Positions 1 through 5,675 of a stretch of 10,745 nucleotides of DNA are shown piece by piece (the stretch's first letter is position 1; every line of letters starts with the position of its first letter). The notes beneath the pieces were generated by a model. That model saw nothing but the letters and a program-made list of their open reading frames with translations, searched no databases and was not told where the DNA came from. This DNA is from Candidatus Saccharimonadota bacterium (GTDB lineage: Bacteria; Patescibacteriota; Saccharimonadia; Saccharimonadales; Saccharimonadaceae), in contig JAUNAO010000011.1 in assembly GCA_030527565.1 (NCBI GenBank), positions 4,689-15,433 on the forward strand. Reading direction: 5' to 3'. Both the position numbers and the translations under genes were made by a program.

Positions 1-35
1 ATCCGCGCTAAAAGATTATTTTCTCGCCTAAACAT
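1..35 (-). CDS. Possible 5' end of a leaderless gene (cut by window edge)
   Basis: On the minus strand an ATG at 35-33 opens a frame reading MFRRENNLLAR before the window ends. It begins 7 bases after a TGTTATAAT extended -10 box, so the predicted transcript start falls at or one base before the ATG. This is the same arrangement as the amidase gene at 4725. The spacer contains AGGAA, but it is too close to the ATG to work as a normal ribosome binding site. Only 11 codons are visible, so no product can be named. The open frame could be chance, because 11 codons is weak evidence alone; the promoter position is the main support. Confidence 0.35.
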   Translation of the reverse strand, partial: MFRRENNLLAR

Positions 36-42
36 TTCCTAT

Positions 43-51
43 ATTATAACA
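43..51 (-). promoter_or_regulatory. Extended -10 promoter box
   Basis: The minus strand reads TGT followed by TATAAT (48-43), a consensus extended -10 element. No good -35 hexamer stands 16-18 bases upstream, which is tolerable for an extended -10. It lies just past the glyA stop codon and would start RNA near position 36, at the beginning of the partial gene at the window edge. Confidence 0.45.
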
Positions 52-56
52 TATTT

Positions 57-1442
57 TTAAACATTTGGCACTGGAAATCGCGTCGCAAGCTCCTTAACCT
101 CGTTCCGAATCGTAAGAAATTCCGCCGAAAAATCATCCAACTTCTCCTCAGACCCCGCCTCAAGGCAAATATCCGCCACTTTTTTCATCCAACCCGCCAA
201 CTTTTTCATCTCGGAAACCCCAAGCCCCCGCGTCGTAATCGCTGGCGTTCCGAGTCGTACGCCGCTCGGCCGAAATGCTGCGCCTTTATCCGTCGGCACC
301 GTATTCGAGTTCAAAGTCAACCCAACCATATCAAGCGCCTTCTCGTAAATCTTCCCATCAAACCCAAAACTCTCGCGCACATTCGCCAAAATTAAGTGAT
401 TCTCCGTTCCGTCTCCCTGCAAAACAAACCCGAATTTTTTGAGTTCATCCGCCAAAACTTTCGCATTCTCGACGATTCGCAAAGCATATTCCTTAAACTC
501 TGGCTCCAAAGCTTCGCCAAATGCCACCGCCTTCGCCGCAATAACATGCTCGAGCGGCCCACCCTGCGTCCCCGGAAACACTGCGCGATCAATCAAAATC
601 GGAATATTTTCGATCGTCTTCTCCGGCTTCCGAAGCGGCGTCGCTACATTCCCCATCGACAAAATCAACCCGCCACGCGGCCCCCGCAGCGTCTTATGCG
701 TCGTTGTTGTCATCACATGAAATCCGAAATCAAGCGGATTTGGATGTGCCCCGCCCGCAATCAACCCCGCAACATGCGCCATATCCGCCATCAAAAGACA
801 GCCAGGAATCTTTTTCCCGATCTTCGCCACCCGCTCAAAATCTGGAATCTTCATAAACGCCGAATAACCGACTAAAATAATCTTAGGCTGTTCGGCAATT
901 GCCTTCCGTTCTAATTCTTCGTAATCAATATCTCCATCTTCCGTCACCCCATACGAAATAAAGTTATAAATCTTCGCCGACCGCGTAACTGGCGAACCAT
1001 GCGTCAAATGTCCACCTGCCGGAAGCGCCATCGCAAGGATCTTATCACCCGGCTCGCACCACGCAAAATACACCGCCTCGTTCGCGTTTGCCCCCGAATG
1101 CGGCTGCACATTCGCATGATCCGCATTAAATAACCGGCACGCCCGATCGATACAAAGCCGTTCAATTCGGTCAACATTGTCCTGCCCGCCATAATATCGA
1201 TAATTCGGCAAGATCTGCTCCGCAATTTCCGCTTCCGACCATTCCTCAAACTCCGGCTCATCAAGACGTCCGCACCCAATCCCAGTAAAATTCGGATAAC
1301 CTTCCGAATATTTATTGGTCAAAACCGACCCCATCGCCCTTAAAACTTCGCTCGAAACATAATTCTCGCTCGGAATTAATTCTAAACCTTCACTTTGCCT
1401 CTGATATTCCTTGTTGATTAGATCAAATACTGGATCTTTCAT
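57..1442 (-). CDS. glyA: Serine hydroxymethyltransferase (461 aa, with an insertion)
   Basis: This PLP enzyme interconverts serine plus tetrahydrofolate with glycine plus 5,10-methylene-tetrahydrofolate in the cytosol. The fold-type I signature is intact: ELIPSENYVS at 21-30, HSGANAN at 115-121, ADMAH with the PLP-ring Asp220 at 219-223, the Schiff-base Lys250 in TTTTHKTLRGPRGG, and SGVRLGTPA with Arg396. The protein is about 40 residues longer than the E. coli enzyme (about 417 aa). Most of the excess is an insertion at about 51-80, between the conserved NKYSEGYP and RYYGG segments that usually lie nearly adjacent. The start ATG has GGAGAG 3-8 bases upstream. The gene lies 60 bases downstream of folA and thyA in the same direction and probably shares their transcript, supplying the methylene group ThyA consumes. 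Identification is secure; the effect of the insertion is unknown. Confidence 0.97.
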   Translation of the reverse strand: MKDPVFDLINKEYQRQSEGLELIPSENYVSSEVLRAMGSVLTNKYSEGYPNFTGIGCGRLDEPEFEEWSEAEIAEQILPNYRYYGGQDNVDRIERLCIDRACRLFNADHANVQPHSGANANEAVYFAWCEPGDKILAMALPAGGHLTHGSPVTRSAKIYNFISYGVTEDGDIDYEELERKAIAEQPKIILVGYSAFMKIPDFERVAKIGKKIPGCLLMADMAHVAGLIAGGAHPNPLDFGFHVMTTTTHKTLRGPRGGLILSMGNVATPLRKPEKTIENIPILIDRAVFPGTQGGPLEHVIAAKAVAFGEALEPEFKEYALRIVENAKVLADELKKFGFVLQGDGTENHLILANVRESFGFDGKIYEKALDMVGLTLNSNTVPTDKGAAFRPSGVRLGTPAITTRGLGVSEMKKLAGWMKKVADICLEAGSEEKLDDFSAEFLTIRNEVKELATRFPVPNV

Positions 1443-1452
1443 AACTCTCCTA

Positions 1453-1481
1453 TTGACTTTTTATTAAAAGTGTGCTATAAT
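1453..1481 (+). promoter_or_regulatory. Consensus promoter pointing antisense into folA
   Basis: TTGACT (1453-1458), a 17-base spacer and TATAAT (1476-1481) preceded by TG at 1473-1474 make a near-perfect sigma-70-type promoter with an extended -10. It matches the promoter at 6582-6610 at 27 of 32 positions as I count them, so it belongs to the same class as promoters that do drive genes. RNA would start near 1488 and run rightward. No plus-strand gene follows; the transcript would be complementary to the 3' end of folA. I see no start codon close enough for a leaderless gene. Confidence 0.6.
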
Positions 1482-1502
1482 AAAGATTTACCCATTTCTA
1501 AC

Positions 1503-1991
1503 TCATAGCCTCCCCCTTTTGACATATTTTACAAACCGAAACTTTAAATCTCCCTCTGAACTTTCCTTCAAAACCTCCGCCAAGTAATCCGCTTTATTAA
1601 ATTCCGGGAAAAACACATCCGCCTCCGCCGTCGCCTCAACTTCCGTCAAATATAAAACTTTTGCATGCGGCAGAAGCTGCCGATAAATCATCCCTCCCCC
1701 AATCACAAAAATCTCCTCCTCTGTATCTCGATTTTCGACAATAAATTTCTCTAAATCTAAAATCACTTCAACATTATCAGGTAAATCTTCATTTGTTTTA
1801 GAAACTACAAAATTCTTTCTACCAGGCAACGCCCGCCCAATCGAATTAAACGTATTCAGCCCCATTAACACCGCATGTCCCATCGTCGTATCCTTAAAAA
1901 ACTTCATATCTTCTCGAATATTGAAGACCAGCCCACCCTTGTTCCCGAGCTCCAATTTTTCCCCAACCGCCGCAATAATACTAAAACTCAT
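1503..1991 (-). CDS. folA: Dihydrofolate reductase (162 aa)
   Basis: It reduces dihydrofolate to tetrahydrofolate with NAD(P)H, regenerating the cofactor oxidised by ThyA. Length is normal for chromosomal DHFR. Recognisable parts are SIIAAVGEKLELG at the N-terminus, the substrate-binding acid Asp28 in the REDMKFFK helix, SIGRALPGR with Arg58 for the folate glutamate, VIGGGMIYRQLLP at 96-108, and LYLTEV. Several usually conserved positions differ. The Leu-Pro-Trp segment reads LVFNIRED, so the Trp equivalent to E. coli Trp22 is Phe23, and the MGRxTW motif reads MGLNTF, replacing the NADPH-phosphate-contacting Arg44 by Leu45. Two bases separate it from thyA, whose 3' end supplies a CGGAG ribosome binding site, so the two are probably translationally coupled. 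The family is certain; cofactor preference and antifolate sensitivity cannot be read from sequence. Confidence 0.93.
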   Translation of the reverse strand: MSFSIIAAVGEKLELGNKGGLVFNIREDMKFFKDTTMGHAVLMGLNTFNSIGRALPGRKNFVVSKTNEDLPDNVEVILDLEKFIVENRDTEEEIFVIGGGMIYRQLLPHAKVLYLTEVEATAEADVFFPEFNKADYLAEVLKESSEGDLKFRFVKYVKRGRL

Positions 1992-1993
1992 TT

Positions 1994-2959
1994 TTACTCC
2001 GTAACTGGCATCTTAATCACGCCCAAATTCTCATACCCCTCAAGCCGAATATCCTTTAGCTCCTTCGAATTATCAAATTTCCAAAAATCCGTCACCTCCG
2101 GATTAATCCATAGTTTCGGCGCCTTCGGCAAAGTCCCGTCCGCGACCGCCTTATCATACCGGCTAATCTGTTCCCGAATCCCTTCAATCTGATTTTCATA
2201 GATATGCGCATCATTCGTAATGAACGTAAACTGCCCCGGCCTTGCCCCGACACATTGCGCAACTAAATGACAAAGTACCGCATACTGCGCAATATTAAAC
2301 GGCAAACCTAACGGTACATCCGTCGACCGCGACGTAACGAGCAAATTCAACCGCCCATCAATCAAATTCCACTGCGAGTTCCAAACACAACTCGGCAGCG
2401 CCGCCGTCGGCAACCACTCATTCTGCCAAAGCGACAAAACCATCCGCCGATTTCCCGGATTCGTCTTCAACGTCTCAATCAAATTCCGAATCAAATCATA
2501 CCGCCGAACAATCCAGCCATACGCCGTTCCGATCGTCCCCGCGAAATCCTCGCGCGGCAAATCCGGATGCATCGACGCAAAAATCTCATTCAAATTCCGC
2601 CCCTGATATGACCCATCCTCCGCGACCCGCCACTCATCCCAAATCTTCACCCCCCGCTCTTTCAACCAATCCACCTTATTCGACGCCACCTGATAAATCC
2701 ACAACATCTCGAGTACCGCCGACTTAAACCCGACTTTCTTCGAAACTAAAATCGGAAACTCTTCCTCGAGGTCAAATTGCAAAACCTGATGTGGCAACCG
2801 AATCGTCCGCGCTTCCGAAGTCCCCTGCGCCCGATGGTCCGGAATCGCCGTCGCAACCGCACCGTCCCGCGTATCCGTCTTCTGATAATTCAAAACTTTC
2901 TCGCCATGCTCCAAAATCCGCCGACAAAGGTCAATGTACTGATCATCAAACTTACTCAT
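1994..2959 (-). CDS. thyA: Thymidylate synthase ThyA (321 aa)
   Basis: It methylates dUMP to dTMP using 5,10-methylene-tetrahydrofolate, releasing dihydrofolate. The catalytic Cys191 sits in AALPSCVWNSQW. Other active-site landmarks are Arg171-Arg172 in NPGNRRMVLSLW (dimer-partner phosphate contacts), SRSTDVPLGLPFN with Arg211, Ser212, Asp214 and Asn222, and NDAHIYENQ with Asp250, His252 and Tyr254. At 321 residues it is longer than the 264-residue E. coli enzyme. The segment after the Cys (CVWNSQWNLIDGRLNL) resembles, from memory, the ThyA type of Bacillus subtilis and phage phi3T more than the E. coli type. The ATG follows a GGAGG box, and the gene heads the thyA-folA-glyA cassette. Having ThyA with FolA rather than the flavin-dependent ThyX fits, because ThyA makes the dihydrofolate that FolA must recycle. 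Confidence 0.97.
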   Translation of the reverse strand: MSKFDDQYIDLCRRILEHGEKVLNYQKTDTRDGAVATAIPDHRAQGTSEARTIRLPHQVLQFDLEEEFPILVSKKVGFKSAVLEMLWIYQVASNKVDWLKERGVKIWDEWRVAEDGSYQGRNLNEIFASMHPDLPREDFAGTIGTAYGWIVRRYDLIRNLIETLKTNPGNRRMVLSLWQNEWLPTAALPSCVWNSQWNLIDGRLNLLVTSRSTDVPLGLPFNIAQYAVLCHLVAQCVGARPGQFTFITNDAHIYENQIEGIREQISRYDKAVADGTLPKAPKLWINPEVTDFWKFDNSKELKDIRLEGYENLGVIKMPVTE

Positions 2960-2977
2960 AAAACCTCCATTTCCCCC

Positions 2978-3007
2978 ATTTTATCACAATTCAAACCAAA
3001 AACACAA
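2978..3007 (-). promoter_or_regulatory. Probable promoter of thyA-folA-glyA
   Basis: On the minus strand TGATAAAAT (extended -10, TAAAAT at 2983-2978) is preceded after 18 bases by a poor -35, TTGTGT (3007-3002). RNA would start near 2971 with a leader of about 11 bases containing the GGAGG site. The terminator of the upstream HD gene ends immediately before it, so some promoter is needed here. The exact boxes are uncertain. Confidence 0.4.
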
Positions 3008-3008
3008 T

Positions 3009-3033
3009 AAAAAGCCCCGGCGTTAACCGGGGC
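3009..3033 (-). terminator. Rho-independent terminator of the HD-domain gene
   Basis: The minus strand forms a perfect 7-bp GC stem, GCCCCGG and CCGGGGC around a TTAACG loop (3033-3014), followed by five T. It stands 15 bases past the HD gene's stop codon. A second small hairpin (GCCTC/GAGGC, 3035-3049) lies between the stop codon and this stem. It insulates thyA from the gene upstream. Confidence 0.85.
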
Positions 3034-3048
3034 CGCCTCCAAGTGAGG

Positions 3049-3945
3049 CTAACAGGGGGTCGATAAGTTATAATCTTTCTCTCGCCAATCATACCAATAC
3101 CCACGTACGATCAGCGTCGCCATGACAATCACCGCTGTAAAAAAGCCGACCTCGTCATATTGTTGGGTCTGTCTAACTTTCAAATACCCAATCGTCCACA
3201 TCTCCGACGCTCTCCGGTATCCGCCAAAATGATCATCGCAAGTTTCCATCTCAAATTTGTCTCGCTCTGTCGCGTCTTCATTGTCAATGTGCATCACCGG
3301 CGAACATTTTAGCAAATCAAACACCAGCGTCATCACAATCGCCGACGCTTTATCCGCCACATAAACCAGTCGCCCAATTGCCGAACTTTGCGTCTCCATC
3401 TCTAGGAGCAATTTCCTAACCCTTTGACCAAAATACGATTCGCGCGAAGGGTACTGATCGATATAACGCCGATAATAATCGTTTTCTTTTGCTAATTTCT
3501 CAGCCTCATCACGGTCTCCGTCGTCCGGAATATCGCCCGTCTCATTCTCCGGCAAATCATGCAAACGCATCACTTCCATAATCTCTCGATGAGAATAACC
3601 ATCGATCGTCTCCGGAAATTCACTTGCCGGCGTTCCAAAATCCGGTCCATACCAATACGACAGCGCCATATCCAACATCGCCGCCGCTAAATTCGCGTGC
3701 GCACCAACTGACTCATAAGCCACTCTAACAGGTTTCCCTCCCGACATCAAGTACCGCTCGGTATATGATCTCGGCAGTGCCGATGATTTCGCAACCTCGA
3801 GAATCCTCAAAGTCGTCTCATAAATCTCATCCGCACACCCCATTAGCGTTCCAGGAAAATTTGCCGCATTCGCCAACTTCAATTCCTCAGCCATAATCCG
3901 TTCGTACTCTGCCTTGATCTCAAAAGCCTTGACTACCAAAAACAT
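3049..3945 (-). CDS. HD-domain phosphohydrolase, YfbR-like (298 aa)
   Basis: HD-domain metal-dependent phosphohydrolase resembling YfbR-type 5'-deoxynucleotidases. The metal-ligand set is present. Numbered from the ATG, these are His83 in ESVGAHANLAAAML, His129-Asp130 in RLHDLPENETGDIPDD, and Asp198 in VYVADKASAI. The phrase HDLPE...TGDIP is typical of the YfbR group. It is about 100 residues longer than YfbR (about 200 aa), with an extra N-terminal helix region and a C-terminal part of about 100 residues after the last ligand that includes a hydrophobic stretch (GFFTAVIVMATLIV). The ATG at 3945 is preferred over the adjacent in-frame TTG at 3948, because the latter would touch the AGGAGG site directly. 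It has its own promoter and terminator and sits upstream of thyA, which suggests a role in deoxynucleotide balance; that role is inference. The HD family assignment is firm, the substrate is not. Confidence 0.8.
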   Translation of the reverse strand: MFLVVKAFEIKAEYERIMAEELKLANAANFPGTLMGCADEIYETTLRILEVAKSSALPRSYTERYLMSGGKPVRVAYESVGAHANLAAAMLDMALSYWYGPDFGTPASEFPETIDGYSHREIMEVMRLHDLPENETGDIPDDGDRDEAEKLAKENDYYRRYIDQYPSRESYFGQRVRKLLLEMETQSSAIGRLVYVADKASAIVMTLVFDLLKCSPVMHIDNEDATERDKFEMETCDDHFGGYRRASEMWTIGYLKVRQTQQYDEVGFFTAVIVMATLIVRGYWYDWREKDYNLSTPC

Positions 3946-3983
3946 CAACCTCCTTCTTAAAGTTCGCCCCCTGACTACCAGAA

Positions 3984-4012
3984 ATTATACCACATCTTGA
4001 CTTTTCAAGCAA
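3984..4012 (-). promoter_or_regulatory. Promoter of the HD-domain gene
   Basis: On the minus strand TTGCTT (4012-4007), a 17-base spacer and TATAAT (3989-3984) with an upstream TG (TGGTATAAT) make a good extended -10 promoter. RNA would start near 3977, giving a leader of about 30 bases ending in AAGGAGG. It physically overlaps the divergent promoter at 3997-4025. Confidence 0.75.
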
Positions 4013-4025
4013 AGTATGCTATAAT
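3997..4025 (+). promoter_or_regulatory. Promoter of the sortase-like gene
   Basis: TTGACT (3997-4002), a 17-base spacer ending TATGC, and TATAAT (4020-4025) form an almost ideal promoter. Predicted start is near 4032, giving a leader of about 35 bases with a TAGGAG ribosome binding site at 4055-4060. Its -35 lies inside the spacer of the opposite promoter. Confidence 0.82.
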
Positions 4026-4066
4026 GAAACCATAAGCCTCTCCGAGGTGTGTTTTAGGAGTTATTG

Positions 4067-4705
4067 ATGAAAAAACTATTATCTCTAGTTTTGTTATCTG
4101 TTTTGACCTGGGTAATTTCCTGCCCAGAATTCTTGTCGGCCGCCGACAGCGTCAGCTTAACTGGCGTTAAAAACCTTGGCGAAACTAAAACAATTACCGT
4201 AAAAGTCAACCAGCCAACCGTCGTCGTCGCGACTGTCCCAGCAAAAAATCCTGCTACCGTCAAACAAACTCCCTCCGCCCCAAAGGCCGGCCAAACCGCC
4301 ACTCCGAAAAACGTGATCAACATCGGCGGTAAAACCATCTCCCTAGAACACGTCAACACAACAACTCTCGACGCCGGCAATCATGTCAACAAAGTTAATA
4401 AACTCCTTTATGGCCATAACTCTACCTCTGTTTTTGGCGGTCTTAAAAACCTCAAAGTCGGCCAAACTTTCACCATCACCGAAAACGGTAAAACCTCGAC
4501 TTACAAGATTAGTCGCATTGAAACTTACGAAAAAAACGGCGAACTCCTCCAAAAGAATCAGCGGGGCAGTTATATGAATGCAGTTTATAACGCCATCGAC
4601 CCCTCTGGCGTCGAGCATTCCCTCGCCCTCATGACCTGTTCCGGCCGTTCTCTCGGTGGTGGCGACGCCACCCATCGCCTTGTTTTGTTTGTCGATTCTA
4701 TTTAG
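4067..4705 (+). CDS. Exported sortase-like cysteine transpeptidase (212 aa)
   Basis: Sortase-family protein: these enzymes cleave a C-terminal sorting signal and join surface proteins to the cell wall or to each other, outside the membrane. The catalytic triad is visible as His117 in LLYGHNSTSVFGGL, Cys191 in the LALMTC motif (family TLxTC) and Arg204 in ATHRLVLF. The KNLKVGQTFTI strand is also typical. Residues 1-26 are a signal peptide (MKK, a hydrophobic core, then SAAD). VISC ending at Cys19 also fits a lipobox, so the protein may be a lipoprotein. A Lys/Pro/Thr-rich spacer at about 50-85 separates the anchor from the catalytic domain. ATG 4067 is chosen over the TTG at 4064 because it sits 6 rather than 3 bases after AGGAG. 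No LPxTG-type substrate is encoded in the window. The neighbouring muramidase supports a cell-surface role. Confidence 0.8.
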   Translation: MKKLLSLVLLSVLTWVISCPEFLSAADSVSLTGVKNLGETKTITVKVNQPTVVVATVPAKNPATVKQTPSAPKAGQTATPKNVINIGGKTISLEHVNTTTLDAGNHVNKVNKLLYGHNSTSVFGGLKNLKVGQTFTITENGKTSTYKISRIETYEKNGELLQKNQRGSYMNAVYNAIDPSGVEHSLALMTCSGRSLGGGDATHRLVLFVDSI

Positions 4706-4718
4706 CTTATGCTATAAT
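4689..4718 (+). promoter_or_regulatory. Extended -10 promoter giving a leaderless mRNA
   Basis: TATGC followed by TATAAT (4713-4718) matches the -10 region of the other plus-strand promoters. The -35 (TTGTCG, 4689-4694, spacer 18) is weak. Seven bases after the last T of the -10 is 4725, which is the A of the downstream ATG, so RNA should begin on the start codon. The box overlaps the end of the sortase-like gene. Confidence 0.6.
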
Positions 4719-4724
4719 GGAATT

Positions 4725-5675
4725 ATGTGTACGAGCATCAGATTCAACGACAAAAACGGCAACTTTTACTTCGGTCGCAACCTCGACTGGACTATGGACT
4801 ACGGCGAAAAAGTTATCATCACCCCTCGAAACTTCGAATATACCTCTGCTTTCCTAGGTAAAATGTCGATGAAAGCTGGTGCAGTAATCGGTATGGCAAT
4901 TATCGAGGAAGAAAAACCACTCTATTTCGACTGCGTCAACGAATCTGGTCTCGCGGTTGCCGGTCTTAATTTCCCAGGCTACGCCGCTTTCGCCCCGGCC
5001 CCAATCGAAAATCGAACCAACGTCGCTGCCTATGAATTCCCGTTCTACCTCGTCGCAAACTTCAAAACCGTCGACGAAGCCGTTTTAAACTTAAAAAATG
5101 TCGCGATCGTCGATCAGCCAATCAACGAAAAATTCCCAACTTCCCCACTCCACTATCTCCTCGCCGACAAAACTCGCTCCGTCGTTATCGAATACACGAA
5201 AAATGGTATGGAAATTTATGACAACCCTGCCGATGTTTTGACAAACCAGCCAGATTACAACTGGCACAGCGAAAACCTGCGAAATTACATGAACCTCTTC
5301 CCGAATTTCCCCCGCCAAGCCTCTTGGGATAAAACCGTTCTTCGACCTTTCGGTACCGGCGCCCTGATGCAGGGTCTTCCAGGCGGCTACTCCCCAGCCG
5401 ACCGTTTCGTCCGCGCCGCCTATTTTAATACGCATTATCCGGTAAAAGATACCGAATCCGAAAACTTCACTCGCCTTTTCAGCACGCTTGGCAGCGTAAA
5501 AATGATTGAGGGCGGCGGCTACGCTACGGACGGCAAGTTCGAAATTACGATTTACACGAGTGGTTATTCTTCCGCTTCGAGAACTTACGCCTTCACGACT
5601 TACGATAACCCGACCCCTAAAACTTACCGACTCGACTCCTACGACCTTAACGCCTCAGGGCTAATCGAAGCCTAA
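4725..5675 (+). CDS. Choloylglycine hydrolase family Ntn amidase (316 aa)
   Basis: Linear-amide hydrolase of the bile salt hydrolase/penicillin V acylase family. After removal of Met1, Cys2 becomes both nucleophile and free N-terminus. The catalytic set known from bile salt hydrolases is all present at near-identical positions: Cys2 in MCTSIRF, Arg18 and Asp21 in FGRNLDW, Asn82 in AGLNFPG, Asn174 in LTNQP, and Arg227 in ADRFVRA. GLPGGYSPADRF corresponds to the family GLPG-D-Y-S motif. Length matches the usual 315-330. The start is fixed by the need for Cys2 and by a promoter that places the RNA 5' end on this ATG; there is no usable Shine-Dalgarno sequence. It has no signal peptide and its stop overlaps the GH25 start (TAATG). 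Substrate (bile salts, penicillin V, acyl-homoserine lactones or other N-acyl amides) cannot be told from sequence. Confidence 0.9.
   Translation: MCTSIRFNDKNGNFYFGRNLDWTMDYGEKVIITPRNFEYTSAFLGKMSMKAGAVIGMAIIEEEKPLYFDCVNESGLAVAGLNFPGYAAFAPAPIENRTNVAAYEFPFYLVANFKTVDEAVLNLKNVAIVDQPINEKFPTSPLHYLLADKTRSVVIEYTKNGMEIYDNPADVLTNQPDYNWHSENLRNYMNLFPNFPRQASWDKTVLRPFGTGALMQGLPGGYSPADRFVRAAYFNTHYPVKDTESENFTRLFSTLGSVKMIEGGGYATDGKFEITIYTSGYSSASRTYAFTTYDNPTPKTYRLDSYDLNASGLIEA

Noticed and set aside
1519..1548. TTGACA followed after 18 bases by TTTAAA on the plus strand, a second possible antisense promoter
   Set aside because: The -10 is poor, there is no TG extension, and the sequence encodes the conserved C-terminal region of FolA on the other strand.
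4064..4066. TTG start one codon upstream of the sortase-like gene (and likewise TTG at 3948 for the HD gene)
   Set aside because: Each TTG is adjacent to an ATG in the same frame and is too close to the Shine-Dalgarno sequence; the ATG has the better spacing.
4656..4724. In-frame upstream extension of the amidase from a GTG, with a hydrophobic signal-peptide-like stretch before MCTS
   Set aside because: It overlaps the sortase-like gene by 50 bases, has no ribosome binding site, and contains the -10 box of the amidase promoter. The family needs Cys2 at the N-terminus, which the ATG at 4725 gives directly. A cleaved signal peptide ending before Cys remains a remote alternative.
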